Assembly (NCBI GenBank): GCA_942490775.1
Contig: CALNYL010000011.1
Coordinates: 62,001 to 126,000 of the forward strand
Source: UBA6489 sp942490775
GTDB lineage: Bacteria; Patescibacteriota; Gracilibacteria; BD1-5; UBA6164
Length of the DNA: 64,000 nt
Direction of reading: 5' to 3'
Below the pieces are notes generated by a model. That model was not told the DNA's origin, made no database searches, and was given only the letters and a program-made list of their open reading frames with translations. Positions within the stretch are counted from its first letter, which is position 1; each line of letters opens with the position of its first letter. A program made the position numbers and the translations under genes. Of the stretch, positions 1 to 10,013 are shown in pieces.

Positions 1-226
1 CATCACCGTTTTTGTCATATATTATAGAAGTTTCAGCTATTGGTATGTCTTTTAGTCATTCTACATCTGGTAATTCTAAACTAAGATTTATAAAATAAAT
101 ATAGAATATAAATATTGGAAAGAAAATAAATAGTATAAACAAGACTATTATACTATATATTATTTTAGATTTTTCTCTAAAGCTTTCTTTTAGTTCTAAA
201 AATTTGGTTTCTATTTTACTTTGCAT
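1..226 (-). CDS. Class A penicillin-binding protein (PBP1A-type), N-terminal part only
   Basis: Only the first 75 codons are present; the gene runs off the left edge. The product starts with a short charged cytoplasmic stretch, then one strong hydrophobic segment at about residues 25-50, then a region ending in a DIPIAETSIIYDKNG motif. That layout, a short tail, one signal anchor and an iPxxTxIYDxxG signature, is typical of bifunctional peptidoglycan glycosyltransferase/transpeptidases just before the glycosyltransferase domain. The enzyme would polymerise lipid II at the outer face of the membrane. The catalytic domains lie outside the window, so the class is inferred from the N-terminus alone. 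The ATG at 224-226 is the only good start, 42 bases from the upstream gene's stop. Confidence 0.72.
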
Positions 227-268
227 ATTTTGTAAAAACTATTTTATTATAATCATTTTTCTCAAAAA

Positions 269-3200
269 TTATTTTCATTTCTTTTTCATTTCTTTTTCTT
301 TTTCCTTTAGAAAAATATGATTTTTCTTTTCCTTAAATTCTTTTGCTAAATTGCTTCAGTATTTCTTTTTATATAGATATGATACAACGATAAAAATAAC
401 TCATGTTAATATGAATGATATTATTTTATATTTTACTACTGAGTCTACCCATATGTCATAAAAAAATATTTTTAACATAGTTACTAAAAGAAAATATAAT
501 CAAAAAATTCTGTATTTTATAAAATCTTTCCATATACCATAAGATAATAAAACTAGTGATATTAGTGAAAAATAAATAGTCACAGCCAAATGATTAAATG
601 TATTATAAAATAAATCCAATGTGTAGATACTAGTTATTATAACAGTGTAAACTCATACTAATATAGTTAAAAATCTATTATAGGGTTTTATTTTATTAAA
701 TTTTCTCCATACAAATAAATTTAAAATAATTGCTCAAGTTGTAATATATTGTAAGCTTGATAATTTTCATAAATTTTCTTTTTTAAGATTTATTAAAATA
801 TTAAAAACATCTAAAATATGGTAACTAGTAAATCATAATATAAATATTAGAAATAATATTTTTCCAAATTTAAAATGCCATTTAGCATAAAGGTATCCAA
901 AAATAATAGAAAATATTCATAAAGTAAATATATGAAATCCATAATCATAATTAGAAATCACTTTAGTTATAAGAAAAGCTACTATTCATATTCAAACTAT
1001 ATGTAAAATATGATGAATAATATTTAAAATTTTACTATTTATCTTATCAAAAAAATGTAAATCAAGAATATAAAGAGCTATTATTAGGTTAAAACTTGTT
1101 AATAATCAAGAATTTCATTCTATTACAAAAGGTAGTACTATTAAAAAACTTCACAATCAAAATAAAAAAAATAAAGTAGCCATAGAAAATATAGCCTTCA
1201 ACTTAGTCTTAGAATAAAAATAATATAAAACTGTAGCTTGAGAAAATAGAACTAAACTTATTACCTGAGGTTTATTTAAAAACATAAGAACAACAGATAA
1301 TGAAAACAAAAATATACCAGAGAGAAGAAAAATATAAAATATTTTTTGTAATCAAAAATCCTTTTTAAAATTGTTTATTCATATCTTTTTCATAGCAAAA
1401 AAAGACTGGGTAAAATAAACAAAAGATAATAATAAAAAAGCTAATCATTTTTGTGCCAGAGAAAAATGTATAGTTCAATAAGCATTTATATAAACTGATA
1501 CTAATAATATACAGAATGTAACTCATATTAATATGCTAATAAAATTTTCTTTCTTTAATATTTTACTTGTCAAAATAGGTAATAACCAGTTACTTATGAT
1601 AAAAATAATCATAGTAATAAGTAAAAGACTGAAATAAGATGTTCATCAAGAAAATAGAGTAGTATCTACTCATAATTTCCGAAAATCTACTTTATTTATA
1701 ACAACAGGAGATAATATAAGTGCATTTCATAAAGTTCATATAGCAAATAAATTTCATGCCTTCTTTCTTATTGCATAATAATAACTTGATAATAAGAATA
1801 AAACACTAGTAATTAAAGAGATACTAAATCTCGTTATATCTTCTGATATAATTTTATCAAGTATTTGAATCTCAAAATTAAATAATCATATAAATAAAGC
1901 TAATAAACAAAAAAATATATAGAAGAAAATATCTTTAAATTTATTTCTTAAAAATATAATTCATATTAAATTTATTATAACAGTTGATAGTAATACAAAA
2001 GGTATAGCTAAAAGCTGTGAAGTAAATAGTAACCAGATAAATAATATAAGAGGAATAAATAGTATAATACTAAAACTTTTTGCTCAAGATTTCAACCTTA
2101 AAGTTAATAATACACTTAAAATATATAATACTAGCAAAACTATATAATAGACAACAAAAACAGATACTAATGAAAGCATTCCAGAAGAATTAATTAGATT
2201 CAAAATTATAAATATATAAGTCAAAATAAACAATGTTACTTTGAAAATATTGTTATATAAAGAAAACCTTACACCTCTACCAGCTAAAAGAGTTATAGCA
2301 GATAATAAACAGGTAGATATTATTTTTATGTTCCATCATAACTCATTAGAAAAGGGAATGAATAAATATAATACAGCTCAAAGTACAAAACTAGATATTA
2401 CAAATATTATATTGTTTTTTTGATTACTTAATAGAAGTCATAAAATATTTATTATAATAGAATAACAGATTATATTAAAAAAGCTTAAATTATTCATTCA
2501 TAGCATAAATGGGTTTAGATATGCAAATAGGAATGAAATCACAAGTATAGTTTTTGAATTATAAACTAAAGAAGTTAAAATTCAGAAAAAAACATTTAGA
2601 GTCAAAAGTAAAAATAGCATAATACTTGCAGTATCAGAGTTTATTCATACAAAATATCTATACGATAATATTACTATAAAATTTACTATAATAGATATTC
2701 ACATAAAAATAAAAGCTTCATTTTTATGTCTAGAATATATTTTTACTCAAATATAATATATTATAAAAGAAATAATAGTTACTGTCATTATTATTCTTCA
2801 TACTAAGCCTATGCTCAATAGAAAATCTGTTACTTGTGATTTGTAGAAATAAATAATAGATAAGGTTATTAGGATTATTCCTAATTTCATTAAGGGGTCT
2901 TTAAAAAAGGCTTTTTCTAAGAATAAAAGAGCTTTACTTGTAAGCATCCTCACAATTTTTGACTCTGATATTTCTTCTTTATTTTCCTCTGGATTTTTAT
3001 TTTCTGCTTTTATGTTGTTATTCAAGAGTTTTAAATTTGATTCATTCAAAGGACTAAAGCCTTCTGCTGACAGACTGTGTTTATTTTTAATGTCTTCTTG
3101 TTTTTTTAAGTTTTCAATATTTTCTATTTTATTTTCTATTTGTTCTTTTTTTTTCTGATATTCTAATGCTTTCTTTATAAATCTTTTTGATAAAATTATT

Positions 3201-3358
3201 TTTTTTATTAAAAGTGCTGATATTATCCACAATCCTATTCCGTAATTTATTTCTTTTTGGGTTAATAAAAATGTGTCAAATCCTATGACTGATATAGATA
3301 TAATAAATCAAAGTATTATTGATAATAACCAAGCAAATCTATTTAATAATTTTATCAT
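269..3358 (-). CDS. Giant polytopic membrane protein, DUF2339-like
   Basis: 1029 residues when UGA is read as glycine. The protein opens with two hydrophobic helices (about residues 5-50), followed by a charged coiled-coil-like stretch rich in Lys/Glu/Asn (about 55-130). A long succession of more than twenty hydrophobic segments fills the rest, ending in a Lys/Glu-rich cytoplasmic tail. A coiled coil followed by a very long run of membrane helices is the pattern of the DUF2339 family, whose function is unknown. The ATG at 3356-3358 gives the longest reading frame; stop TAA at 269-271. It lies 42 bases upstream of the penicillin-binding protein start on the same strand. The family assignment rests on architecture rather than a conserved motif. 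Confidence 0.6.
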
Positions 3359-3705
3359 AAATTTAGGGGATTATGAGGATATAAATAAAGCTTTATTTTA
3401 TTATATCAAATATAGTATCTATATCAAAAAATTTTAACTATTTTTTTGTTAAAAAAATAATTATTTGCAATATAGGCAATTAAGACTAGAATATTTTCAC
3501 AAACAAACTTGATATATATATATAATAATAACAGTTTATCAATAGATGTTTTTAATCCTTTGGTGTATATCTAAAACATATTGTAAAATAAGATATATAT
3601 GTAGAAGAAAATAACTTTTGAAAACTAGAAACTGTATTTAAAAAATTAAAAAAAATAATTTTTTTACCAAATTTATTTTAGTTTAGGAATTATAAGTAAA
3701 ACTTA
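3359..3705. other. Divergent intergenic region, about 350 bp
   Basis: This spacer separates the minus-strand DUF2339-like gene from the plus-strand ATPase gene, so it must hold promoters for both directions. It is extremely AT-rich, with alternating TA tracts around 3512-3525. I see no convincing hairpin, repeat copy or open reading frame in it, and no promoter pair with good spacing that I would commit to. Confidence 0.5.
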
Positions 3706-5958
3706 ATGCCCAAAACACACCTAATAAAAGTCTACCACTCATACACAAAATGAAAAAAATATGTGGATGAGTTTTTTAAAGACATATGAAAAACCCTAGA
3801 AAAAAAGAAAATGATATTCTGAGTAAATTACCTTTGATGAGAAATATTTTACAGCTACACATCATCAGCCTCAACTTACTCAGCATTTGAATCCCAATTC
3901 TACACATACTTCAACGAGTTTCAACTAACAGACGACGACAAATGAGTCTGGAACTTCGAGAATAAAAGAACTATAGTCTGAGAACTAAAACTTGAAAATA
4001 ACTGGTTCTACCCATTTAAATACTCTACCACCGACAATACAGAATTCATTTTCAACATATTTAGAAACTTTGAAAACTTCTGACTAATAAAAGATAAAGT
4101 ATGAGTCTTTATAGAATTAAAACCCGTAGTCTGAGAAAGCTTTGGCTTCTTCATAAAATCAAAATTTCAATATATGCTCTTTAAAATGAAGCTATTTTTT
4201 ACTTTTTTTAAGTATATATTAAATCATAAGATACAAAAATGATGGAAAGAGTTAGGAAAAAAATATTTTCAATACAAACTAGAACAAGACCTATTTGAAA
4301 CTAAGATTTATATTGTAGTTCAATGAGAAAATAAATCTATAGCCAATTGAAAACTAAGATCTCTATTTAACAACTTTCTGATATTCAAAAACTACCCACT
4401 AAACCAATTTAAATTAAAAATTCATAGAAATATTAAAAATATAAACCCATTTGCTATAAAAGAAATTAAAAGTAAATACATCTGTACCTCAGAAGAAATC
4501 TCTAGTATATTCCACTTCCCAAATAACCCAAGTAATGAAACCTCCCTACTAAAAGTAACAGCCAAAAAACTAGCTCTACCAATAGGAGCTCCCACCTTTG
4601 ATTTCACTAAACTAAAAAATGGTGAGATAATACCTAGATGATATCCAAAAAATGTAAATATAGTATGAATCTCAGACTTTAGAAGTATAAAAGTCCCTGT
4701 TTGAACCTATGATGAAGACAGATTAAGGCACATATATGTAATATGAAAAACATGAACCTGAAAATCTAAATTTTTGACCAGCTTAGTTATAGATGATTTA
4801 AAAAATGGAAACGGTATATGACTCATAGACCCTCATGGTGATTTAATAGAAGAAGTAGTAGCCCACATTCCAGAAAACAGAAAAAAAGATGTTATCATTT
4901 TTGACCCCACAGATGAGGAATTCCCTTTTTGTTTTAACCCATTAGATATAAAAGAAACCGAAAGTAAACAAGTTTTAGCAAAATGATTTATTGACATATT
5001 TCATAAATTCTTCTGAGCCAATTGGAATGCCAAACTAGAACATGTACTCAGAATGATATTTTTAGCCCTACTAGATAAACCCAACTCTACATTATTTGAT
5101 GTAATCAGAGCCCTAACAGACAAAGATTTTAGATATGACATGATAGAAGAAATAAAAGATGATGTAGTTAGAAATTTCTGGACCAATGAATTTGCCTGAT
5201 GGAGTCAGCAATTTAACACAGAAGCCATTATGCCAATATTAAATAAAATAGGTCAACTCTTATCAGTAGACATTTTAAAAAATATATTTGCCAGTCATGA
5301 AAATAAATTAGACTTCAGAGAAATGATGGATAAAAGAAAAATACTACTAGTAAAACTCCCAAAATGAAAACTACAAGAAGAAATTATGTGATTCCTATGA
5401 GCCATGTTTGTCACTAAAATATTTCAAGCAGCTATGTGAAGACAATGACTAGCAAAAAAATACAGAACCCCTTTCTTCTTATATGTAGATGAATTTCAAA
5501 ACTTTGCCACAGACACATTTTGAGAAATACTATCCGAAGCCAGAAAATACTGACTATCCCTTGCCGTAGCTCATCAATTTATTAAACAAATCCCAAATAA
5601 TCTCAGTGATGCCTTATTTGGTAATGTATGAACACTTATAAGTTTCAGAATATCTAGTGAAGATGCCATGTATATGGAAAGACACTTTGACCCATTTTTA
5701 AAAAGTTATGATTTAGCCAACCTAAATCAAAGAGAATTTTATTGTAAACTTCTAGTTAATGGTCAAGTTAAAGACCCATTCTCACTAAAAAGTCTCTACA
5801 CTCCAGACTCAGAAGTTCCTAAAAGCTACATAGAAGAACTATACAACCTATCAAGAACAAAATACTGTAGAAGTTTACTTGAAGCAAAAAAGACAATCAT
5901 AGAAGAACAAAAAGATGTAGTAGAAAAAATTGATGACTTCTCAGAACCTATAATATAA
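3706..5958 (+). CDS. VirD4/TraD-like coupling ATPase (TrwB/HerA superfamily)
   Basis: 750 residues. Walker A GKTGTGKS is at residues 347-354, and its three glycines are all written TGA, strong evidence for the recoded codon. It is followed by a GLIDPHGDL motif about 25 residues later, as in VirD4/TraD and HerA-type pumps. Walker B is FLYVDEFQNF around 592-598, with a late ISFRIS...DA segment typical of the TraM-recognition/TraG-D C-terminal family. The first 340 residues are a poorly conserved N-terminal region with one hydrophobic stretch around 165. Such hexameric ATPases feed DNA or protein into conjugative or type IV secretion channels. No relaxase or VirB4 is seen in the window, so a housekeeping DNA-pump role is equally possible. 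A methyltransferase gene follows after 31 bases. Confidence 0.8.
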
Positions 5959-5989
5959 AAAACCTTAGTTTAAATCTTAATTTAAAAAA

Positions 5990-7201
5990 ATGCTAATTTG
6001 ATTCCAGCTTTGAAGAGAATTCAAGCTATCCATCGCAGAAATAATCTCAGTCTTCCCTAATATAAAAGTAGAACACCTTGATAAAAAATTCTTAATTCTA
6101 AAAGAAATAGATAAAAATCTAGCCATAGAAAATGCAGACAAACTAGGCTGAACCATAAAAATAGTAGAATTCTACAAACTAAACAACTCAAACGAAATAA
6201 AAGAAGAAATTCAAAAAACTGCAAATAAAAAAACTTGAAAATTTAATTACGGACTCTCAGTCTTCTGAAAAGAATCAAACCTAAAAACACAACTAATAGA
6301 CATAAAAAAACACCTAAAACAAAATAACACCTCCTCGAGATTCATAAACAAAGACTTTCAAAACCTATCATCCGCTCAAATCCTATGAGAAAAATTAATA
6401 GAAAAAGAAAGTGATTTTAATGTAGTAAATAACTATTTCTGAACAACAATCTGGGTACAAGACATAGAAAGCTACTCAAAAAGAGACTACTGAAAATCCA
6501 GAGATATGGAAATATGAATGCTCCCCCCAAAACTAGCACAAATTATGATAAATTTCTCACAAATTAAATCCCCCCTCCTTGATAAGGAGGGGGCTAGGTT
6601 TAATAAGGAGAACTCTAAAAGGTGATTATACGACCCATTTTGCTGACTATGAACAGTACTAATAGAATGAATATACATGTGAATAAAACAAGTCTTTTGA
6701 AGCGACTATAATCCAAATATGATAGAAGCAACCAAAAACAACCTAAAAAAATTAAAACAAAAAAACTTTAACTCAGAAATCATAGAATTAGATGCAAGAG
6801 ATATGGAAGAAAATTCAATAATCCTAAAAAATAAAAATATAAGCATAATAACAGAAGGATTCCTCTGAGAAATTATGACAAAGAAAAATATTTCTGAAAA
6901 CAGAATAAACATTCAAAGAAAAAATCTAATTAAACTATATGAAAAATTTTTCTCTGGTTTAAAAAAAGCTGAATTTAAATGAAACATAGTCATCTCTTTC
7001 CCTTTCTGGGAATTAGAAAAAAAATATATATATTTTACTGAAATCTATGATGTACTCAAAAAATACTGTAAAATAAAACAACTACTCCCTACCTCTATTT
7101 CCTCTGAATTCAAAATCTTCCCTACCAAATCTGGAAGCCTACTATACAAGAGAGATAAACAATTAGTCTGAAGAGAAATCTTTTTATTAGAGGTTTTGTA
7201 A
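5990..7201 (+). CDS. tRNA guanosine-2-N-methyltransferase, Trm11/TrmG10-like
   Basis: 403 residues. An N-terminal THUMP-like half precedes RDYGKSRDMEIGMLPPKLAQ (from residue 165), closely resembling the signature before the methyltransferase fold in the Trm11/archaeal TrmG10 family. The AdoMet-binding motif DPFCGLGT starts at residue 215, and TEGFLGE around 290 sits where the family has its target-base motif (usually D/N-PPYG). The enzyme is expected to methylate N2 of G10 in tRNA. A palindromic repeat is inserted in frame at about 6567-6611, encoding a charged linker between the PPKLA motif and the AdoMet motif. The ATG at 5990 follows the ATPase gene by 31 bases, suggesting co-transcription. 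Confidence 0.78.
6564..6611 (+). repeat. REP-like palindrome inside the Trm11-like gene
   Basis: A GC-rich hairpin, with a CCCCCTCCTT arm and an AAGGAGGGGG arm around a short loop, lies within the coding sequence. It is followed by a GGCTAGG...AATAAGGAG tail. It resembles intergenic elements near 7260, 25270 and 32510 (pyrimidine-rich arm, purine-rich arm). The reading frame stays open through it, adding roughly 15 residues between two conserved motifs. Confidence 0.6.
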
Positions 7202-7333
7202 AACATTTCTAAATCAGGGCAAACATAAGTTATTGCACCTAAAGTACTATTAATTTAATAACATTTGTAGCCCCTTTCCTTTAGTATTAAAGGAAAGGAT
7301 TCAGGTATGGATTATTAGAAGTTTTATAAACAA
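7202..7333. repeat. Intergenic repeat cluster (two element types)
   Basis: Two elements sit between convergent genes. At about 7215-7240 is an inverted copy of the element that elsewhere reads GTAGGGGCAATACCTTGTG. At 7257-7312 is the pyrimidine/purine hairpin element GTAGCCCCTTTCCTTT...AAAGGAAAGG followed by ATTCAGGTATGGATTATTA. A nearly identical copy is at 55112-55170. Confidence 0.7.
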
Positions 7334-8350
7334 TTAATAATCTTCTGTCTCTTTCTCTCAAACACCTTCAAACTCCAACCTCTTGAAAAATATATAAGTA
7401 AAAACCGCCATAAACACAGTCATTATGGTAGTTAAAAATGTACTTAATAATTTAGAAATGATTTTAAAAACACTAAACTCTCAAAAAGACTCGAAAAACT
7501 TTCCTATTTCCTGAGAAATTGACTGTACAGAATAATTAAGAATATTCCCAAAATCCATTTGAGCAAAACCAATAATTCATATTATCCCAGAAAATACTGA
7601 AGAAATAAACCAAATAATAATTCAAACCAAAATAAAATTTCAAACAATCCTCAACCAATTATCTTTTGTAATTTTTATAGAAAACCTAAAATTATCCTTA
7701 GAAAACTCATTCTTATCAACAGCCGAACTTATAGAAAAATAAGACCTTACTCACCTAAGTACTCAAAATATCATAAGCATAAAAACCGAAAATACTATAA
7801 TTACCACTCCAATTCATATAAAATCACCATTTTTACTTTTATCAGATAACCCCATTATTAACAAAATTCATCAAACTATAAAAATAATCGCAGGTATTAA
7901 ATAAACATAAGCAAAAACATACCAATAAGTTTTAAAAGAGTTAGAAATATTTCTAAAACCATAAAACAAATTTTCTTTAGGAGTAACATCTTCTCAATTA
8001 AATCACTGTTTTATTGACCTAATAAGTCAAATTCAAAATCAAATATATAATAAAGAATAAATAGTTGAATACAAAATAATAACACCCAATACTGTATACA
8101 GTTTAATAAAAAACGGAGCTATACTTTCATATAATCATCACAAAGCCCCCAATTGATTTACCTCAGAATTTGGCAAAAAATCAACATCTATAGGATTTAT
8201 TTTAAAATAAATGTATATAAATGTCGACATAATTAATAACGAAGCAATCTTGTAAAATAAAATAGGTAACAAAAATTTACCAAAATTACTCTTAAACAAT
8301 ACAAAACTTTGCTCAATTCTATCAGAAACAGTCTCCTTAGGTTCTAACAT
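7334..8350 (-). CDS. Uncharacterised integral membrane protein, about six helices
   Basis: 338 residues. The N-terminus (MLEPKETVSDRIEQSF) is amphipathic and precedes a first hydrophobic segment at about residues 25-48. Roughly five further membrane segments follow, ending in a short acidic cytoplasmic tail (GEKETEDY). The general shape, a short helical N-terminus then six hydrophobic blocks with loops of 20-40 residues, resembles the membrane domains of the YciC/glycerophosphodiesterase-associated group. I see no diagnostic motif. The ATG at 8348-8350 is the natural start and the stop is TAA at 7334-7336. The gene points away from the retron genes and shares an upstream region with the small plus-strand gene at 8445. 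Confidence 0.65.
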
Positions 8351-8444
8351 AATAATTAATTTGAAAAATAATTAAGTTTAATTATACTTCATCTGTGTTA
8401 AAAAAGAAAATTTTAAAAAGTTTATATTAATAAATAAAAAGTTT

Positions 8445-8663
8445 ATGCTTCTTTGATTAGAAACTCCCAAAATTTTTGACTACTTAATTTGGTTTTTTAT
8501 AGTATTTTTCATGTTTTATTTAGTCTTCTGACTAATCACTCATATACTAAAAGCTTGGTGATTATATCTCATAAATAAAAAATTATGAGAAGAGAATCCT
8601 TGGTTAACAAAGAAGAATACGATTATTAGAATTATTAATCTTCATTCATTATATTCATGTTAA
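8445..8663 (+). CDS. Small membrane protein, 72 aa, upstream of the retron RNA
   Basis: Too short to stand out in standard-code searches because it contains four TGA glycines. The product has one long hydrophobic segment (about residues 12-40, aromatic-rich: IWFFIVFFMFYLVF), followed by a basic/acidic C-terminus with LGEENPWLTKKN. It lies directly upstream of the candidate retron RNA and in the same orientation as the reverse transcriptase, 40 bases before the RNA's left inverted repeat. Some retron defence modules encode a small transmembrane effector next to the RT, so this is a candidate partner. The link is positional only; it could be an unrelated small membrane protein. Confidence 0.6.
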
Positions 8664-8666
8664 AAT

Positions 8667-8694
8667 TTGCTTTTTTCTATTATTTTTATACACT
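8667..8694 (+). promoter_or_regulatory. Putative promoter of the retron RNA
   Basis: A -35-like TTGCTT at 8667-8672 and a -10-like TACACT at 8689-8694 are separated by 16 bases. Transcription would begin around 8701, just before the left arm of the inverted repeat that bounds the predicted retron RNA. The match is modest. Confidence 0.35.
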
Positions 8695-8700
8695 AAAAAA

Positions 8701-8838
8701 TAACTTCTTTGGTTTTTTTGATGATGTTACATCATTGCGGACAAATCACAATTGTAGATATAACAAAAATTAATTTTTGTTATATAATATAAATAGCAAA
8801 GAAGCAAAGGAAGTAGAAATATACTTCCTTTTTTTTAT
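8701..8838 (+). ncRNA. Candidate retron msr-msd RNA with terminator
   Basis: An 8-base inverted repeat, CTTCTTTG at 8704-8711 and CAAAGAAG at 8797-8804, could form the a1/a2 stem that bounds retron RNAs. Between the arms lie a hairpin at 8720-8736 (ATGATG, loop TTA, CATCAT) and a perfect 22-base palindrome at 8761-8782 that would make a long AT-rich hairpin, a plausible msd stem. Right after a2 is a 10-base-pair hairpin with loop GAAATA followed by a T run (8806-8838), a Rho-independent terminator or attenuator before the RT start at 8858. The position immediately upstream of a retron-type RT is as expected. The a1/a2 stem is short and the branching guanosine is not identifiable by eye. Confidence 0.5.
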
Positions 8839-8857
8839 TTTCATAAACAATAAAAAC

Positions 8858-9928
8858 ATGGATATTAAAGAAATAATAATCAAATTCGGATGAAACATAT
8901 TAATATGAATCCTTTTTATAATAGTAGCTATAAAATGGATAAAAAGCTGAAATCAGCAAAAATCAGCCTCATCTAAAAAACATTCTTCTAAAAAGAAATT
9001 TAATCTAAAATTCTTATCAAAATATCAAGCAACATCAAAAGAATATAAAAGTTTTTACATCCCAAAAAGAGACTGAACACAAAGGCTAATTGAAGCCCCC
9101 AATGACATACTAAAAAATACTCAAAAAAATATACTAAAAGACCTAAATAAAATTTTTCTCTTTCCCTCATATGTAACAGCATTTAAAAAAAATTCCTGAA
9201 TTAGAAATAATGCACAAAAACATATATGAAAAAAAATAGTAATAAACATAGATATAGAGAACTTCTTTCACTCAATCACAGAAGATAAAATAAAAGATGC
9301 CCTAAATTCATATAAATGAATTTCTTCTGAAGAAATATATAATTTGATAAATATCACAACCTACAATTGAAGACTAACACAATGATCCCCTACTTCCCCA
9401 TTCATAGCAAATCTTGTGTTTTTATGAATGGATAAGATGATAATGAATTTACTAAAAAAGTATGATAAAAAAGTTGGTTATACCAGATATGCTGACGATA
9501 TAACCTTTTCTTCTGATAATGATAAAATAAAAAATGCCATTAGAATAATAACAGATTCTTTACTACCAAAATATTGATACACTGCGAAAAAGAAAAAGAC
9601 TACTATTTATAGAAATCATACAAAACAATTAGTAACCTGACTAGTAGTTAACGAAAAAGTAGCCTATCCTAGAAATAAATATATGAAACTAAGAGCTATG
9701 ATTTATAATTTTTTGAAAAAATGAAAATGAGACATAAATAAAATAAAGTGACATTTAGCTTTTTTAAAAAGTGTAGATTCTAAAAAATATAATAAATTAA
9801 AATTTTACTATAAAAGAAATTTTAAACTTGATATTAACTATAAAGCACTATTTAAAAAGTGAAAAAAAAGATATAAAAGAGCTAGTTTTTTCAATCCAAG
9901 AACTGGAGAAAAAGTTAGTATGTTTTAG
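8858..9928 (+). CDS. Retron-type reverse transcriptase with N-terminal membrane anchor
   Basis: 356 residues. The polymerase motifs occur in order: the YIPKRDGTQRLIEAP block at 67-81, the retron NAXXH motif as NAQKH at 118-122, the catalytic INIDIENFF at 129-137, QGSPTSP at 165-171, the active-site YADD at 201-204, and VTG at 249-251 within LVTGLVVN. NAXXH and VTG together are hallmarks of retron RTs that make branched msDNA. Unusually, residues 10-28 form a hydrophobic helix (NILIGILFIIVAIKW) followed by a Lys/Ser-rich linker, so the enzyme looks membrane-anchored. Glycines are mostly TGA. The ATG at 8858 is the first start after the terminator hairpin. RadA follows after 85 bases. Confidence 0.9.
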
Positions 9929-10013
9929 GGGATTATTAAAAAAATAGCATAAAAATTTGAAATATTATATTTAATATATATACTTAGGAAATTATTTAGT
10001 AAATATTTTTTAT

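Noticed and set aside
8806..8838. Ribosome-binding or coding role for the AAAGGAAGTA/TACTTCCTTT hairpin
   Set aside because: The perfect stem with a T run right after it fits a terminator or attenuator better.
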